Positions 48,116 to 59,190 of a DNA stretch of 64,000 nt are shown here, in pieces. The notes below the pieces were generated by a model. It was not told the DNA's origin, did no database searches, and worked only from the letters and a program-made list of their open reading frames with translations. A program made the translations under genes and the position numbers. How positions within the stretch are numbered: position 1 is the first letter of the stretch; every line of letters starts with the position of its first letter. The stretch comes from Chaenocephalus aceratus. Its lineage: Eukaryota > Chordata > Actinopteri > Perciformes > Channichthyidae. The DNA lies in the NCBI GenBank assembly GCA_023974075.1, contig JAMFTG010000073.1, positions 868,001-932,000 of the forward strand, in the 5' to 3' direction.

Positions 48116-49672
48116 CTTTCTGCCACCCCCAACCCCCCCCCATAAGTATAAGTACACAGTACGTTAATATTTGTTATGTGGTAAGTGGGCCTCATATTGA
48201 CTTTCTGCCACCCCCCCATGCAGTACAAGTATAACCCTATTAGAACTATTAGAACACCGCCACCTAGAGTCCAAGAACGTGCACCACACAAATATGTTAT
48301 GTCCGGCACAAATATAGTGGCGACGGGACTGCAAATTCGGTGGACCATCCCTTGGCCCCAATATATGGACGGTGCTGCTATATCCCTATGGGAGAATTGG
48401 ACGGCCGGGCACTAGTGTGCTTCCCCAACAAATCTTTATAAATAAACGTGTACCAATGACTAAGCCTCCGTACAGTAAGTGATGGCAAACCTGCCTTGGC
48501 ATACAGGGTACAGTGATGTGTAAGTGCTTTACAATTTGTGACAAATCTCAGCGCGCTGTGATAGGCGGCATCTAACTTGTTCAGGCAATGGGCAGGTGCA
48601 TTCTTATATATAAAATCACCATTGTCCAGCACAGGTAAAAAGGTCACAGTGACTAGCCTTTTCCTGGCCTCAAAAGAGAAACAGGACTTGTTTCTGAAAA
48701 AGAAACCTAGTCTAACCCTCAGCTTTTTAAGCAGATTAATGACTTGAAGTTTAAAAGTAAGACAAACATCAAGCCAGATACCAAGGTATTTATAACAGGA
48801 AACCACTTCTAGTACTTGTCCTTGCATAGTAACAATATCCAAAACAGGCTCTGGTGTCTTTTTAGCTTTTGAAAAAAGCATTACCTTGGTTTTCTCAACA
48901 TTTAAAAGAAGCTTTAGTTCAGTGAGCTGAGTCTGAATAATGTTAAAAACAGCCTGTAATTTAACAACCGCCTCCTTAATGGAGGGACCTGCACAGTACA
49001 TCACGGTATCACCCGCATAAAAATGTAAAGTAGCTTCATCCACATTTTCACCTAAGCTGTTGATATGGAGAATAAAAGTGGACCTAAAACAGAACCTTGA
49101 GGAACACCATTAGCAATGTTCAACCACTCGTGAGCCCATCAAAGTGAACACATTGGGACCTTTCAGAGAGATAGTTCACAAACCACCCCACTGCATGGCT
49201 GGATATGCCAATACTGAGTAGCCTCTGCTTTAAGATGCGATGATCGACGGTATCAAATGCTTTGGAAAGGTCAATACATAGAGCTGCACAACTCAGCTTA
49301 TTATCTAAAATACTCGTAATGTCATTCACCACTTTCATTGTCGCATTGATGGTGCTATGTTTCTTTCTGAAGCCTGACTGATGTTTTAGACAGGATATCA
49401 TTTTTACATAAAAACTCCTTTACTTGTTCACTCACTAGGCGTTCGAGCATCGTCGCCAGAACTGACAATTTAGAGATTGGCCTATAGTTATTTAAAATAG
49501 TTGCCTCCCCTCCTTTTAGCAAAGCCAAGACATAAGCTGACTTCCATACTTTTGGAATTGCATTTGTGCTGAGGGAGAGGTTAAAAAGAGAAGTAAGAGG
49601 TGGAGCAATAAAATCTGCAGCTATCTTTAAAAAGGAAGGTTCTACGTTGTCCGGGCCAGCCGGTTCCTTACA

Positions 49673-50183
49673 CTCAAATAAATGATATGTTAGATTGACT
49701 TAATCTAGTTATGTCAACCGGTTGCACGTAAGAAGGCTAAGTAAATAGGAAACAGACTAGTAAACTAATATTTAATTCTTGCATTTAAGTAAATCTTACC
49801 AAAGCATCTTAATTAAATGCTACATCATACAGTTATGTTGTATTTGCTTAACACAATTATGTTGTATTTACTTAAAGTTTACATTGATTTACCTAACACA
49901 GTTAGGTTATAGTTACTTAAGACAAATTAGTTCCATTTATGTTGTAGGATTGTGTTTTTTGCACTTAACATCATTTAATCCAAATTGTTTATAAGTAATT
50001 CAAATGACTACAACTCAGTATTTTTAATTCATCACTTTATTTAACATTTTCATTTTAGACACAACAATTCAACAACAACAAAACTCCAACAGCCTTTTGG
50101 TGGTAGGTACATAAATATTAACATTTTGAAACTCTTTGCCTAAAAACAGCTGCTGAATTTAACAGTGATGAAAAGCCTTTTAT
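49673..50183. other. AT-rich spacer, no gene
   Basis: Repeated phrases of the form TTATGTTGTATTTGCTTAAC (49833-49930) give a weak internal periodicity. Nothing coding. Confidence 0.3.
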
Positions 50184-51076
50184 CAGGGTTGCCAACTTTG
50201 GGCAAATGGCTGGAGTGAGATTTGTATGTCATGGGTTTGATTACACATATGCGCACTAAATGACTGCTATCGTGTCAGCAGCGGGACCTTAGCATATATA
50301 GGCCTATAGGATGGATATATATACAATATATACAAATACACAATATTGGACACAGACTATAAAGGGCACAAAGTTTCATTCAGCAATGAAAGTCAAACAC
50401 ATGTTTGTTTCCACTGTTTTATTGTGTGCCTGTCGCGATAAGCAATTAATTGACTTATCGTACGATAAATAAAAATGAACTCGATCAATTTCCATTTACA
50501 TGAGGATGTGACTAGCAGTTTGAAAGGATGTACTTGCATTATTATTATATATTATCATTATGTCAGTGGTCTAAAATGGTCATACAACGGTGCCGACAAT
50601 TTTATCGTTTATCGCAATGATTTCCGGGAAAATGTATCCAACAAAATTAATTATCGTGAGAGGCCTATACATGAAACACACAGACACAAACAAATCTACA
50701 GACTTACTCCAAACTGCCAAATATATTAATTAACGCACTCTCACTCTCATATACTCTTTGACTCTATTTTGGCCTAGTAGAACAATAAGCAGCAGACTTT
50801 TACTTTTTATCATTTCTACTGGATCTTAGATCTGCGCATGCGCAATACGGGTCGGGGATTGACCAACCGGCTCCCACTGCTCTGCTGTCTGTTCACGTTG
50901 TTAAGAGTGGTGGGGGTGGGGAGGGAGCGGATCGACAGCTTGAGCAGCTGTCAACTCAACATTGTAAATAACCAACCAAAAACGATCGCTGGTTCATCTT
51001 GTTTTTGGCGTGAGAATAGTTTGGGCAGAGTGAAAGCGTGTGTCACACGCCAGATGCATGAGAGTTGGCAACCCTG
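50184..51076. mobile_element. hAT-like miniature transposon
   Basis: Left end CAGGGTTGCCAACTTTGGGC; right end AGAGTTGGCAACCCTG. CTTTTAT flanks both sides (50177-50183, 51077-51083), 7 of the 8 bases expected for hAT. Noncoding; frames near 50475 and 50838 have no domain. Confidence 0.75.
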
Positions 51077-51093
51077 CTTTTATACACATGAAC

Positions 51094-51275
51094 AAGTAGC
51101 TTCAGCATTTAAGAAGGCCCAGCAGCGACTACACTTCCTGAGGGTGCTTCGGAGGAACAGACTGAACAAGAAGCTGCTGGTGTCCTTCTACCAGGCGACC
51201 ATCGAGAGCGTGCTGTCATACTCCATCTCTGTGTGGTATGCTGGCTGTTCAGCTGCGGACAAGAAAGCCCTGCTG
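51094..51275 (+). pseudogene. Small LINE reverse-transcriptase scrap
   Basis: The frame gives KKAQQRLHFLRVLRRNRLNK followed by LVSFYQATIESVLSYSISVW and YAGCSAADKKAL, the C-terminal RT block shared by several LINE families annotated as jockey-like in fish. It starts just right of the hAT-like miniature and ends abruptly. Too short to place in a clade. Confidence 0.65.
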
Positions 51276-51321
51276 ATTTCTTTAACTATGTATTCCCCCC
51301 GTATGATTGCTGTCCTTGGGA

Positions 51322-53896
51322 TTACTCTTGTAATCGGTTTTTCAGAACCTGCACCTTGGTTGACAGTCTGTTGCCATCCAACCCCATCAAAACTTTTTGA
51401 ATGAATTCAAATGTTTGTTTAATTTCCTTGGGGTAGTTCAGATTGAGGCTGTAAATCAGTCCAAGCAGTACTGCCCATCCATGTGCCAAGTACTTCAGAT
51501 CTCGCAGCACTCCAACACCCTCGATAATGACGCCAACATCCGCAAGTGGTTCCCCGGGCTCTGCTCCTTCGTGTTTCACGAGATAGAGTCCCAATACCAT
51601 TGGCTTCATTGGTGTCGTTGCAAGTTCAACATCCTTAAGTGGGATTATAACATAGTATACATCAGTATGAGAACTAGCCCTGACACACAAATCCTTTTGT
51701 TGGATCCATTGTAAATAAATACATGTAGTTGTAAATGTACATGAACAATATAACCAAAGTAGCAGCAAATACTTTGAATAAAAAACAAATTCAATGATTT
51801 AAGTAGTTATTTTTGTCAACAGCTTAGATATGTCCCACTACTTAGCCAATCATGTTAAATGTGTTGGAGCCCTAGAAAATATAAGTGCAAGATTTTACTT
51901 GCACGACAAAGGGAGGTCACTATGTCGCGGAAGCACATAAAACCTATACTGTTTGCACAACGACTTTAACCGGCATTAGTAACTGCACACAAAAATGCAA
52001 ATATATTTAACAATCCGGATTCAAAACTTGATATATGTTCATTTAATTCATTTTCTGTTTTAACAGTTTGTTTTGACAATTACTACCTGTATATAATTTA
52101 AACTCCTGAATTTTCCCACGGGATTAATAATAAAAGGTACATCTTATTTTAAATAAACAAAGGATTTCAAAACTAGGTGTTTCATGCAGTGATTTATACA
52201 TGGAAAATGACATTATCATGTTATGATTTACCTAAATCAAAGTTAATAATGATGTGTTTGGCTATGTTTCAACTTACCAAATATTCCTTTATGAAGCTCT
52301 CGGAACTTTCATTCAGGTAAACGCAGAGCGCTTTAAGGACACAGTCCCGTCGTGTTTCAACCGTGGGATCCTGAGGGACAAACACATTTTCAAAATCTTC
52401 ACACAAGAATACTGATTATGCTTGTGTGCTGATTTTTGGAAAGTCAAAGAAAGGGGGTCAGAGAGGTTAAAATATATTTATATGAGAGGGACAACAAGAG
52501 AGAGATAAAGAGAATATGGTGTTGCAGTGCCCAAACTACACCATTTAATACAACTACATACCTTGTCCATGGCTGCCATGATCAGGCCCAAATTGCGTCC
52601 TGCTGTTCCCCCCTTCTTTTTGAAAACCTTTATCAGCTGAGACGAATGGTGATCCAGTTGAGACATGAAGGTAAGCAGCAGCGGAACGGTGGTGATGCGG
52701 GTGAATTCTGCGTTTACCTGCAACACATTGTGATGCAGGTTAAAATGTTTTGTTTAAAGCTGTTGCATCTATAATAATATCCATCAAGTGTCATAGCAGA
52801 AAGGACAGGAGTTCATCTACTGGTGTAAACCAAACAAAGAATTTCAGCTGAGGTTCTTCTCTTATACATGTGCATCTATTAAAATATTTAAAAAAATCAC
52901 CTCGCTCTCTGAAAACAGAGCTGGCCATCTCTCTCCGAACTCTGTGATGAATGGCATATCCTGAAGGATTTCCTGTCGTCTATAGGAAAAGATTTTTTCC
53001 ATTTGAGTTTTGATCAGCTGACTGTTCTTCTTCTTCACCTCGATTAAAAGTGCTTGTCTTTCTTCTTCAAGGCTGTCTTTGGTTTCGCCTACAGAATAAT
53101 CAGGACAGTAATTGACCTCAGCTTTCCGTGGCTTCTTCACCTGGTTTGGACCTTGGCTTGTACCACGCTTTTCTTTCATAGCATTTATGCTCAACTCTGT
53201 GCAGCCAATATTCCGCAGTCTGGTCCGGTAGTTGGCCATTTTGTATTTTAGGCTTATTTTCCACCCGTAGTAACCAGACACAGATCCTTGCTCCTTTAAA
53301 CAAGGATGCTTTTTTATCAGAGCCAGGGCCACATCATCAAAGTCTGCACTTGATGGATACACTTTGAACTTGATAATTTCTGATGCCAAACCATCTAGAA
53401 TATCAGACTTTAGTTTGGTGCTTGGAGACAGGAGAGTGCCAGAGTTGTGAAAAGCATGACTGGCCATCTCTAGCTGAACCTACCTCATAATTGAACTGAG
53501 GTATCGGAAAGATGTTGGGCCATGGCTGTGATCTAAGGAATGACCCTGAGGCTGCAGATTCAGGGGAGGACAATATTTCTGTGTCTGCTACTGATTCTAA
53601 TGCTCGAAGTGAAGCAGTATGGTGTGGGCCAGTGTCAGTGCCTGAGCTATTTGGTAGGTAAATTACCTTAACTGTGCTTTTGTCTCTGATTTCCGAAGTA
53701 CACCTCAAGTTCATGAACTCATTATCAAATTCAATGTCTCTGTACTGCAATCTGACTTGTCAAGCCAAAGTGTCTTTGTATATCTCCTTGTAATTCCTCT
53801 AACGAAGCTGGTATTCCAGTGGGAAGAGTCAATTTGGATGCGTTGTCTTGTCCAAGAATGACTCTTAAGGTTGCCGCCATATTGTATTCAATCTGA
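51322..53896 (-). pseudogene. PB1-like / SAMD3-like transposon-associated gene, five blocks, frameshifted
   Basis: Block 1 (to 53896, after an acceptor TATTTTCAG) reads LRVILGQDNASKLTLPTGIP, a PB1/ubiquitin-like start. It shifts frame at about 53745 and continues with FMNLRCTSE, then SQPWPNIFPIPQF, shifting again near 53487. Block 2 ends at SESE with a GTGATT donor (about 52903) and includes YGWKISLKYKM and ETKDSLEEER. Block 3 (about 52717-52566) has FTRITTVPL and KKGGTAG. Block 4 (52370-52278) has DPTVETRRDCVLKAL. Block 5 ends at 51322 with LGLIYSLNLNYPKEIKQTFE. This order matches a family annotated in fish as SAMD3-like. Function unknown. Two frameshifts argue for decay. Confidence 0.65.
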
Positions 53897-54169
53897 AAAT
53901 ACAAAAAGATGAACAACTGTCTTAGAATTGAGGTTAAAAATTAGGAGTCTTGTGCACACTAATTGCTCATGCAATAACTAGCAATACATCAATGTATTCA
54001 CGTTAAGTTGCCCTGCAAACATGTACTTTTCTTCTTGTTACTACAGTTAAAAGTTGGATCTTCACTGTACAGAATAATGTATATGCAGAGTTTCAGATTA
54101 GGAAATCAACATTTGCAGAACTGTTGATAATACTTTCTTGATTATTGATAAATGAGAACATTATCATTT

Positions 54170-56852
54170 CTAAATTGAAAATAACAGAGTACCTGTCACG
54201 TGTACAAATCTTTTCAAGGTCACCATTCTTATGGAGCCAATTTTGTAGTCAGCCAAAGGGTACTGGTCAGCAAGCTCCTTCAAATTAACCAACGCCAGGT
54301 CACTTGTTGGATGCAACTCGTAGGCTCGGTAGTGATCTCTATACCAGGAGCCCAATTTTCTGATGATGAGACTCAAATCATCTTTTAAGATACATAGCTG
54401 AATAATTTCGGAGAACTCTGGCAGACCACCACATGATCCATGAACAACTATCATGCCCTTTTTGTAGTTAATCCCATTAATGGTGACACTATGAGAAAGA
54501 TTTAAAGCTGTGACTTCAGGGTACTTCTGAGTAAGAACATGCACAACATCCTCATGTAGGACATCAATGGGGACCTTTGAGACTTTTGAAACCTCCAAGG
54601 AAGACTTTTCATTGTCAGGTTTGAGCATATTGTAGCCCACCATAAGCTGATGTTTACTTGCCAATGAAAAAGGTATGTTTCTGAAGTTCTTTGTGTGTCT
54701 AACAATCTGCTTAAAAAAGCTATGTTTCGCTTCAAATCGCATGGTCCACAATGCTACAAGTGGGCCAAAACATTTGATCATTTCTGGATAATGTTCCAGA
54801 AAATTATGTTTTGGCAGCAACCTTGCACCGGGAAAGACTTTCTGATAACGTTGTCGGTGTTCTGAGATGTTGCACTCCAAATACGCAATAGACTCTGCAG
54901 TATGACTGGGAGCAACAACTAGTTCCACAATATCCTTCAAATCCAAAATCACCTGCCATGCAAGTTCATCATTAGGAACAAGTTTTCCAACCATCAAAGG
55001 AAGTAATCTAAGGAGACACCAGTTTTCGTGGGCATTGCCTCCTATTGTTTGTTTCTGCTGGAAGGTTTTTGTTAACAAATGAGGGCGGTTTGTCTTGTCA
55101 CTCCACTTGTAGGGAAACAATCTAATAAGATTATTGACTTGCTCAAGAGTGAAAAACTTCTTAGAAAGAAGCACAGCAATGCACCTTGCTAGTTCAACCG
55201 GAACATGCCCTCAAAAAGGTCGTGCATAATGTCTGGGGGATAACCACTAATGACATTGAAATGAGAAAGACTGTCAGTCAAAACACAAGCCTTTTTAACA
55301 CCACAGCAGTTTACTCCTTTTTCCTGAGCTGTTATGACGTGAAGCTGATGTGTTTCTTTGTTTCTGCGCTGAAATGCTCCTGTTCTTACTTCTAGTGCCT
55401 GAGTGTCTGAACGCTGACCTGTACAAAATCGACAGAAATAGTTACCTGAAAAACTCTCTATAAACCCAGCTAACCCGTGAGCCCCAAGATTATCAGCAAG
55501 AACACACTGAACTGTGCCTTTTATGAAAGACCCCAGTTGTGGTATAAACAACCCTTAATGTTCCAAGATCACTAGATCATGCAAAAGAGGCTCAAATATT
55601 TTCTCATAACCAAATTCTTTGACATAGTCACATTTGCACAGCAATGCGAGGTAAATTGAGGACAAGGATGAGCAATTTCCTGGATGTAAATTACCTAAAA
55701 CCCAGTAAACTGCACAAAGTTTGTGTTTCTTCCGTGACGTTCCCAAAGGATTACAGACTTCAAAGTCATCTACATAAAGGCACAGGGAGATTCTTAAATC
55801 TTCACCTGAAAGAAACTGATTGTTTTTGTAATGTTCACCATCCCGAAAAGACAAATACTGCTGTTGATTTAAAGAGCGGGCTCTGTGATTATCAACAATT
55901 GTATCAACTACATCATTACGACTGAGCAGTTGTTGTTGAGACTGAAGTAAGGGAACATATTGGAATGTTTTTTTGGACCTTGCATCAAGTACATATTAAA
56001 CAGGTTCCACAACCTTAAAGTGCTCTCTGTAGAATTGTTTACGTTTGTAAGCTGAAGCTAGTGGACCATCCTTAGCTATTGCGGTTACCAAAGGATTTTT
56101 GGTAGAAATGCCAATGATCAGCTTATCAATTATTAACTGATCAACATGAAGGTCATACTTTTTCAAAACTTCAGCTGCTGTACTGTTCGATATGGGGACT
56201 ACTGCAGAGGTGACAATAAAGTGCAATTCTTCTAGGAACTCATAAAATGCTGAGCATGGTACATGTGAGTTCATCTCTAATTTTAAAAGAAGAGAAGCCA
56301 ATTTGTTTACAATTGTGTCTTTCAAGTTCTCATTGTCTATGTCAGTTTCAAATGAATTGTGAGCAACTATACCAGAGCCCAATTCTGCATGATCAGTGAC
56401 AATTTCTTCAGACGAGGTATCCTGATGTACATCACTACGCCAACTTTAAAGTCTTTCACTGTGCAAGTGCCATGCTTCCTGCTCTTATGAGATTTAAAAG
56501 TAGTGTATATGTTAGTTTGAAAAGAACAGTTCTCAAACATACAAGTAACCGTTTCATAGCGCTTCAAATGGGTGTTGATATGGGAAAAGTACTCTCTACT
56601 AGATGAGTAGACACTTCCTGGACATAAATAGCAAGTGAATGTTACTAGCTCTGCACTTAACACAGGTAAAGCTTCAACATGACATCTACTTAAATGTGTT
56701 TTAAGAGCATTCCATGTTTTGAAAGAGCATGGGCATTCATAGTATGTGCATGGATATGGGTTTCTCTGACCAAAATGGCCATGTTTTAACTTGTAGTGCT
56801 TCAGTAATTGGTACTGTTGCGAGGTAGGGGTTTTTACAACCCAACTCCTCAC
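54170..56852 (-). pseudogene. C2H2 zinc fingers plus Tnp2-like transposase-derived gene, broken
   Basis: From the right: C2H2-type motifs (CTYYECPCSFKTWNALKTHL, then CYLCPG and CMFENCSF with His pairs), a frameshift near 56438, a linker region, an in-frame TAA near 55996, then LYVDDFEVCNPLGTSRKKHK and VYWVLGNL. A second TAA lies near 55552. ADNLGAHGLAGF and YPPDIMHDLFEG follow, then a frameshift near 55208, and from there SKKFFTLEQVN, GGNAHENWCLLRLLPLM and MRFEAKHSFFK, ending near a GTACTC donor at 54183. The MHDLFEG and RFEAKH blocks recall Tnp2-type (EnSpm/CACTA-related) transposases. Four lesions make it inactive. It lies head-to-tail with the PB1-like gene, and an LTR abuts its 5' end. 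Confidence 0.65.
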
Positions 56853-56874
56853 CGCGTGTTGTTTTGACGAGTCC

Positions 56875-57915
56875 TGCTTGAAATCATAACAGGGAAGGAA
56901 TTAGAAGACACCAGGATACCAGTTAAACAATAATCCGTTTTAATTAAACAAAGTAGTAATAATGCAATACGATATAATATAATACATTACTTATACAATT
57001 CAAAGAGTCATATAAGCAATGTGTGGAGTACTCCCGCCCTTATTCACACACTGCGGACATCCTATTCGTCTTGTCAGAGCATGAAGAGAGACCCAACCAC
57101 CAGAAAAACATTTCCCTAATACAAAGAAGGGGTGTCGTTTCATTTGGGAGATACCAAAACGCTATCTCACAGGGAAATCAGTGCCTGGCAGCTTTGAAAG
57201 CCACAGGTGTTGGGAAGGCACCTCATTAAAACTCAAGGAAAATGTCCCTCCCATTTGTAAAACATATCGATGGTTTAACCCAGAAAACATTATCAGGGAT
57301 AATCTTTACACTCCAAACAGAAATCACCCTTAATTCTGCATCTTCCTTCTTCACAAATAGCTTAAAACACTCTTTTGATAAACAGCTAAACAGTCAAAGA
57401 AAAAACTATTGTGCTCATCTATTTCTAACAAAAAAGGGAACATTGTTTCAGAAATCTATAAAAAAACCTCTCTATATTGGAGAGGAAAAATGTACCTTTT
57501 GTTCCTTCAACTATTAACACACAGGAATGTATAAACTCACACATATACTTATTCAAGATACATAGATTTCCTTAAAACCTGGCCTGCCAGAGATCTCAAA
57601 CAGAATTTCCTCTCCCCTGGCCCACTCACCCTGTGCTGCATACCTCGACCTCCCCCACTGCAATACAACTTATTTTTACAGCCCTTTGTCTCTCGCCATT
57701 TTAGTCCTCACATTTATGAAAGGATAAAAACAGAGAAATCACTATAAAACACAAACACAGGTATTGCTTGAACAGTATTCACTTAACTGCTACTATTTGA
57801 TAATTACCAGGGAACTCAACAGACCTCTTTTAATGTCTGGAAATTGCAACAAGACTTTCTGCCCTTTTACATGTATCACAGTTCTTTGGTACAATATCTC
57901 ACATCAAGTTCCACA
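56875..57915 (-). mobile_element. LTR, 1041 bp, of a minus-strand endogenous retroviral element (3' LTR)
   Basis: It is homologous along its full length to the solo LTR at 34768-35800. On the minus strand it begins TGTGGAACTTGATG and ends TTCAAGCA. The two sides do not share a 4-bp duplication (GTCC against ATTC), so this one is not solo. A purine run lies directly upstream on the minus strand, as expected for a 3' LTR whose provirus extends to the right. The left flank is the 5' part of the C2H2/Tnp2-like gene. Confidence 0.7.
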
Positions 57916-57928
57916 ATTCCCTCTTTTG
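57916..57928 (-). promoter_or_regulatory. Polypurine tract
   Basis: The minus strand reads GCAAAAGAGGGAAT immediately before the TGTGG start of the LTR. In retroviruses such a tract primes plus-strand DNA synthesis and always abuts the 3' LTR. It fixes the element's orientation as minus. A small hairpin (TTGCACTC...GAGTGCAA) overlaps it. Confidence 0.6.
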
Positions 57929-58199
57929 CACTCTTAAAAAAGAGTGCAACTTACACAAGGCACTTGAACCATAACTATTGTCGCTCCTCTCCACTGTGTT
58001 CATCTCTCAACATTATATTTAGAGCCCTTTAAACATTTAGAAACAGCCCTTCATAGCAATTTCTTATAGCAGAAGGAGAGGGAGACCAAAACATGTCAAA
58101 AAGCTGAGTCCCCATACTCGTCCTCTCCCTCCGAGACATAGGCCAACAGAGGCATTTGATACGGGGGGGAGAAGCATCTTTTCCTTCAATGGTGGAACT

Positions 58200-59190
58200 G
58201 ATTAGTCTGACACATAATGAGCGGATGCACGGCACACCACAACACCCACATGATAGTCTCTGTCCATGGATATAACTCGAATGGTTTCATCAGACCACTC
58301 TGAGGGCAGGATGGGCTGGTTACACGCAGCACATTTAGGCGCCAGGACCCTGTGGTAGTCTTTCAGACAGTAGATTTTATTCTCAGTGTCTACAGTGAAG
58401 GGCACTCCGTCCAGGCTCTCGTTGCAGATGACGCAGCGGAAACAACCGGGGCGGTACAACTTCCCCAGGGCCTGCCGGCCTGCATGTTCATGATCAGATG
58501 TCCACCTGCGTTGCACTTGTCTGCAGACTGCTGGAACCCAGAGTACAGAAAGTCCTCTTCACAGAAAGCCCTTCCTGCGTCATAGTAGAACGCCTTCCCT
58601 CTCAGCCTTCGACTACAGGCGCTGCAGGTGAAGCAGCTGTCATGGTAGAGGCTGCCCATAGCTTGGCAGGCCTGGCTGGCTCCATACACTGTCTTGTTGC
58701 ACTTAACACACACTCCTGTTTCAGCGGAGAGTGGAGTCCCCTGTGCCGTCCTGGCTTGCCGTGTCTTTGTCCCCTCTGATCCGCTGACGGCGGCTTCTGG
58801 GCTGCCTGCTAGAGAGATGTCTTCCTTCTCCTCCGGCTTGCTGATGGCGGCTTCCGAGTCGATGCTGAATAGATGTCCTTTCGATCTTCCTTCTCCGGTC
58901 CGATGATGATGCCTCCCGGGACGACTGCTGGATGGATGTCCTCTCGATCCTCCTTCTCCGCTCCGATGATGATGCCTCCTGGGACGACTGCTGGATGGAT
59001 GTCCTCTGGGTCACTCGGTCGGGGCCGGAGAGCCTGGGGTTGACAGTCAGCCTCCTGCGTCTCGGGTCCCCCTTTTGGCGTCAACAACCTGTGTGGAGAA
59101 ATCTGATACAAATCCCTCAAGCCTACGCTCCGGGCTCTGGGGCCCTCGGCTGTTTGACCCACCAGTGCGTGGCCACTTGGAGCCTGTTGG
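58200..59190 (-). pseudogene. LIM-domain sequence of the Ajuba/LIMD1/WTIP type, intron-poor and damaged
   Basis: LIM1 is complete (CVKCNKTVYGASQACQAMG, YHDSCFTCSAC, FCEEDF). LIM2 starts [10 protein letters not shown] but its second Cys is Gly and the usual His of YHPGC is Arg, and a frameshift lies near 58478. LIM3 starts [14 protein letters not shown] and stops being LIM-like after MDRDYHV, closing at about 58203. Family members normally spread these LIMs over several exons, yet here they run together for about 520 bp. Upstream, 59190-58720 is a Pro/Glu-rich region with a 63-bp repeat. Host LIM proteins of this family scaffold junctions and Hippo signalling. This copy lies between the 3' LTR and gag, in the same orientation. 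Confidence 0.6.
58858..59012. repeat. 63-bp tandem repeat in the LIM-linked region
   Basis: Two full units plus a partial third containing CTGCTGGATGGATGTCCTCT and CCGATGATGATGCCTCC. The length is a multiple of three, so the minus frame keeps a 21-residue unit (EDIHPAVVPGGIIIG and following). Confidence 0.85.

Larger units (their letters stand above)
42009..48420. mobile_element. 6.4-kb noncoding, satellite-rich insertion in the LINE
   Basis: It separates LINE codons at 42008 and 48421. Near both ends lie related sequences in opposite orientation: an AGGTGGCG phrase (about 42280; reverse near 48250) followed by CAATATGGGTCC/CACTTA units. It is built of tandem arrays: 129-bp, 268-bp, 690-bp and about 60-bp units, a 55-base G run, an inverted repeat with tRNA-like cores and a 300-bp duplication. 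No coding frame is convincing. The target duplication is unclear (GTTT against GCTT at best). It could be a large non-autonomous transposon or several insertions. Confidence 0.5.
38862..49672 (-). pseudogene. LINE (L2/CR1 type) split into three segments by two insertions
   Basis: Reading from the right: 49672-48421 carries RT blocks ([38 protein letters not shown], a deletion near 49060, then FYAGDTVMY and YKYLGIWLD) up to the YKDLLGK region. 42008-41865 continues with LPYYICSL, LLHVPRARTVLGKTAF and AAPLAW. 39088-38862 finishes with NNLQQELKLSNLIPLHVFKA and a 3' UTR ending GGTTAAATAAAGGTTT. The three segments form one RT. The catalytic YADD has become YAGD, and there are further shifts near 49060 and 49390, so it is inactive. 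The 5' end is truncated at about 49672. Confidence 0.85.

Noticed and set aside
47386..48348. Pro-rich and Gly-rich frames on both strands
   Set aside because: Artefacts of the 60-bp minisatellite with C runs.
53880..54190. Fusion of the Tnp2-like and PB1-like genes through the donor at 54183 and acceptor at 53897
   Set aside because: The joined phase gives an immediate stop, and the PB1-like block has its own ATG.
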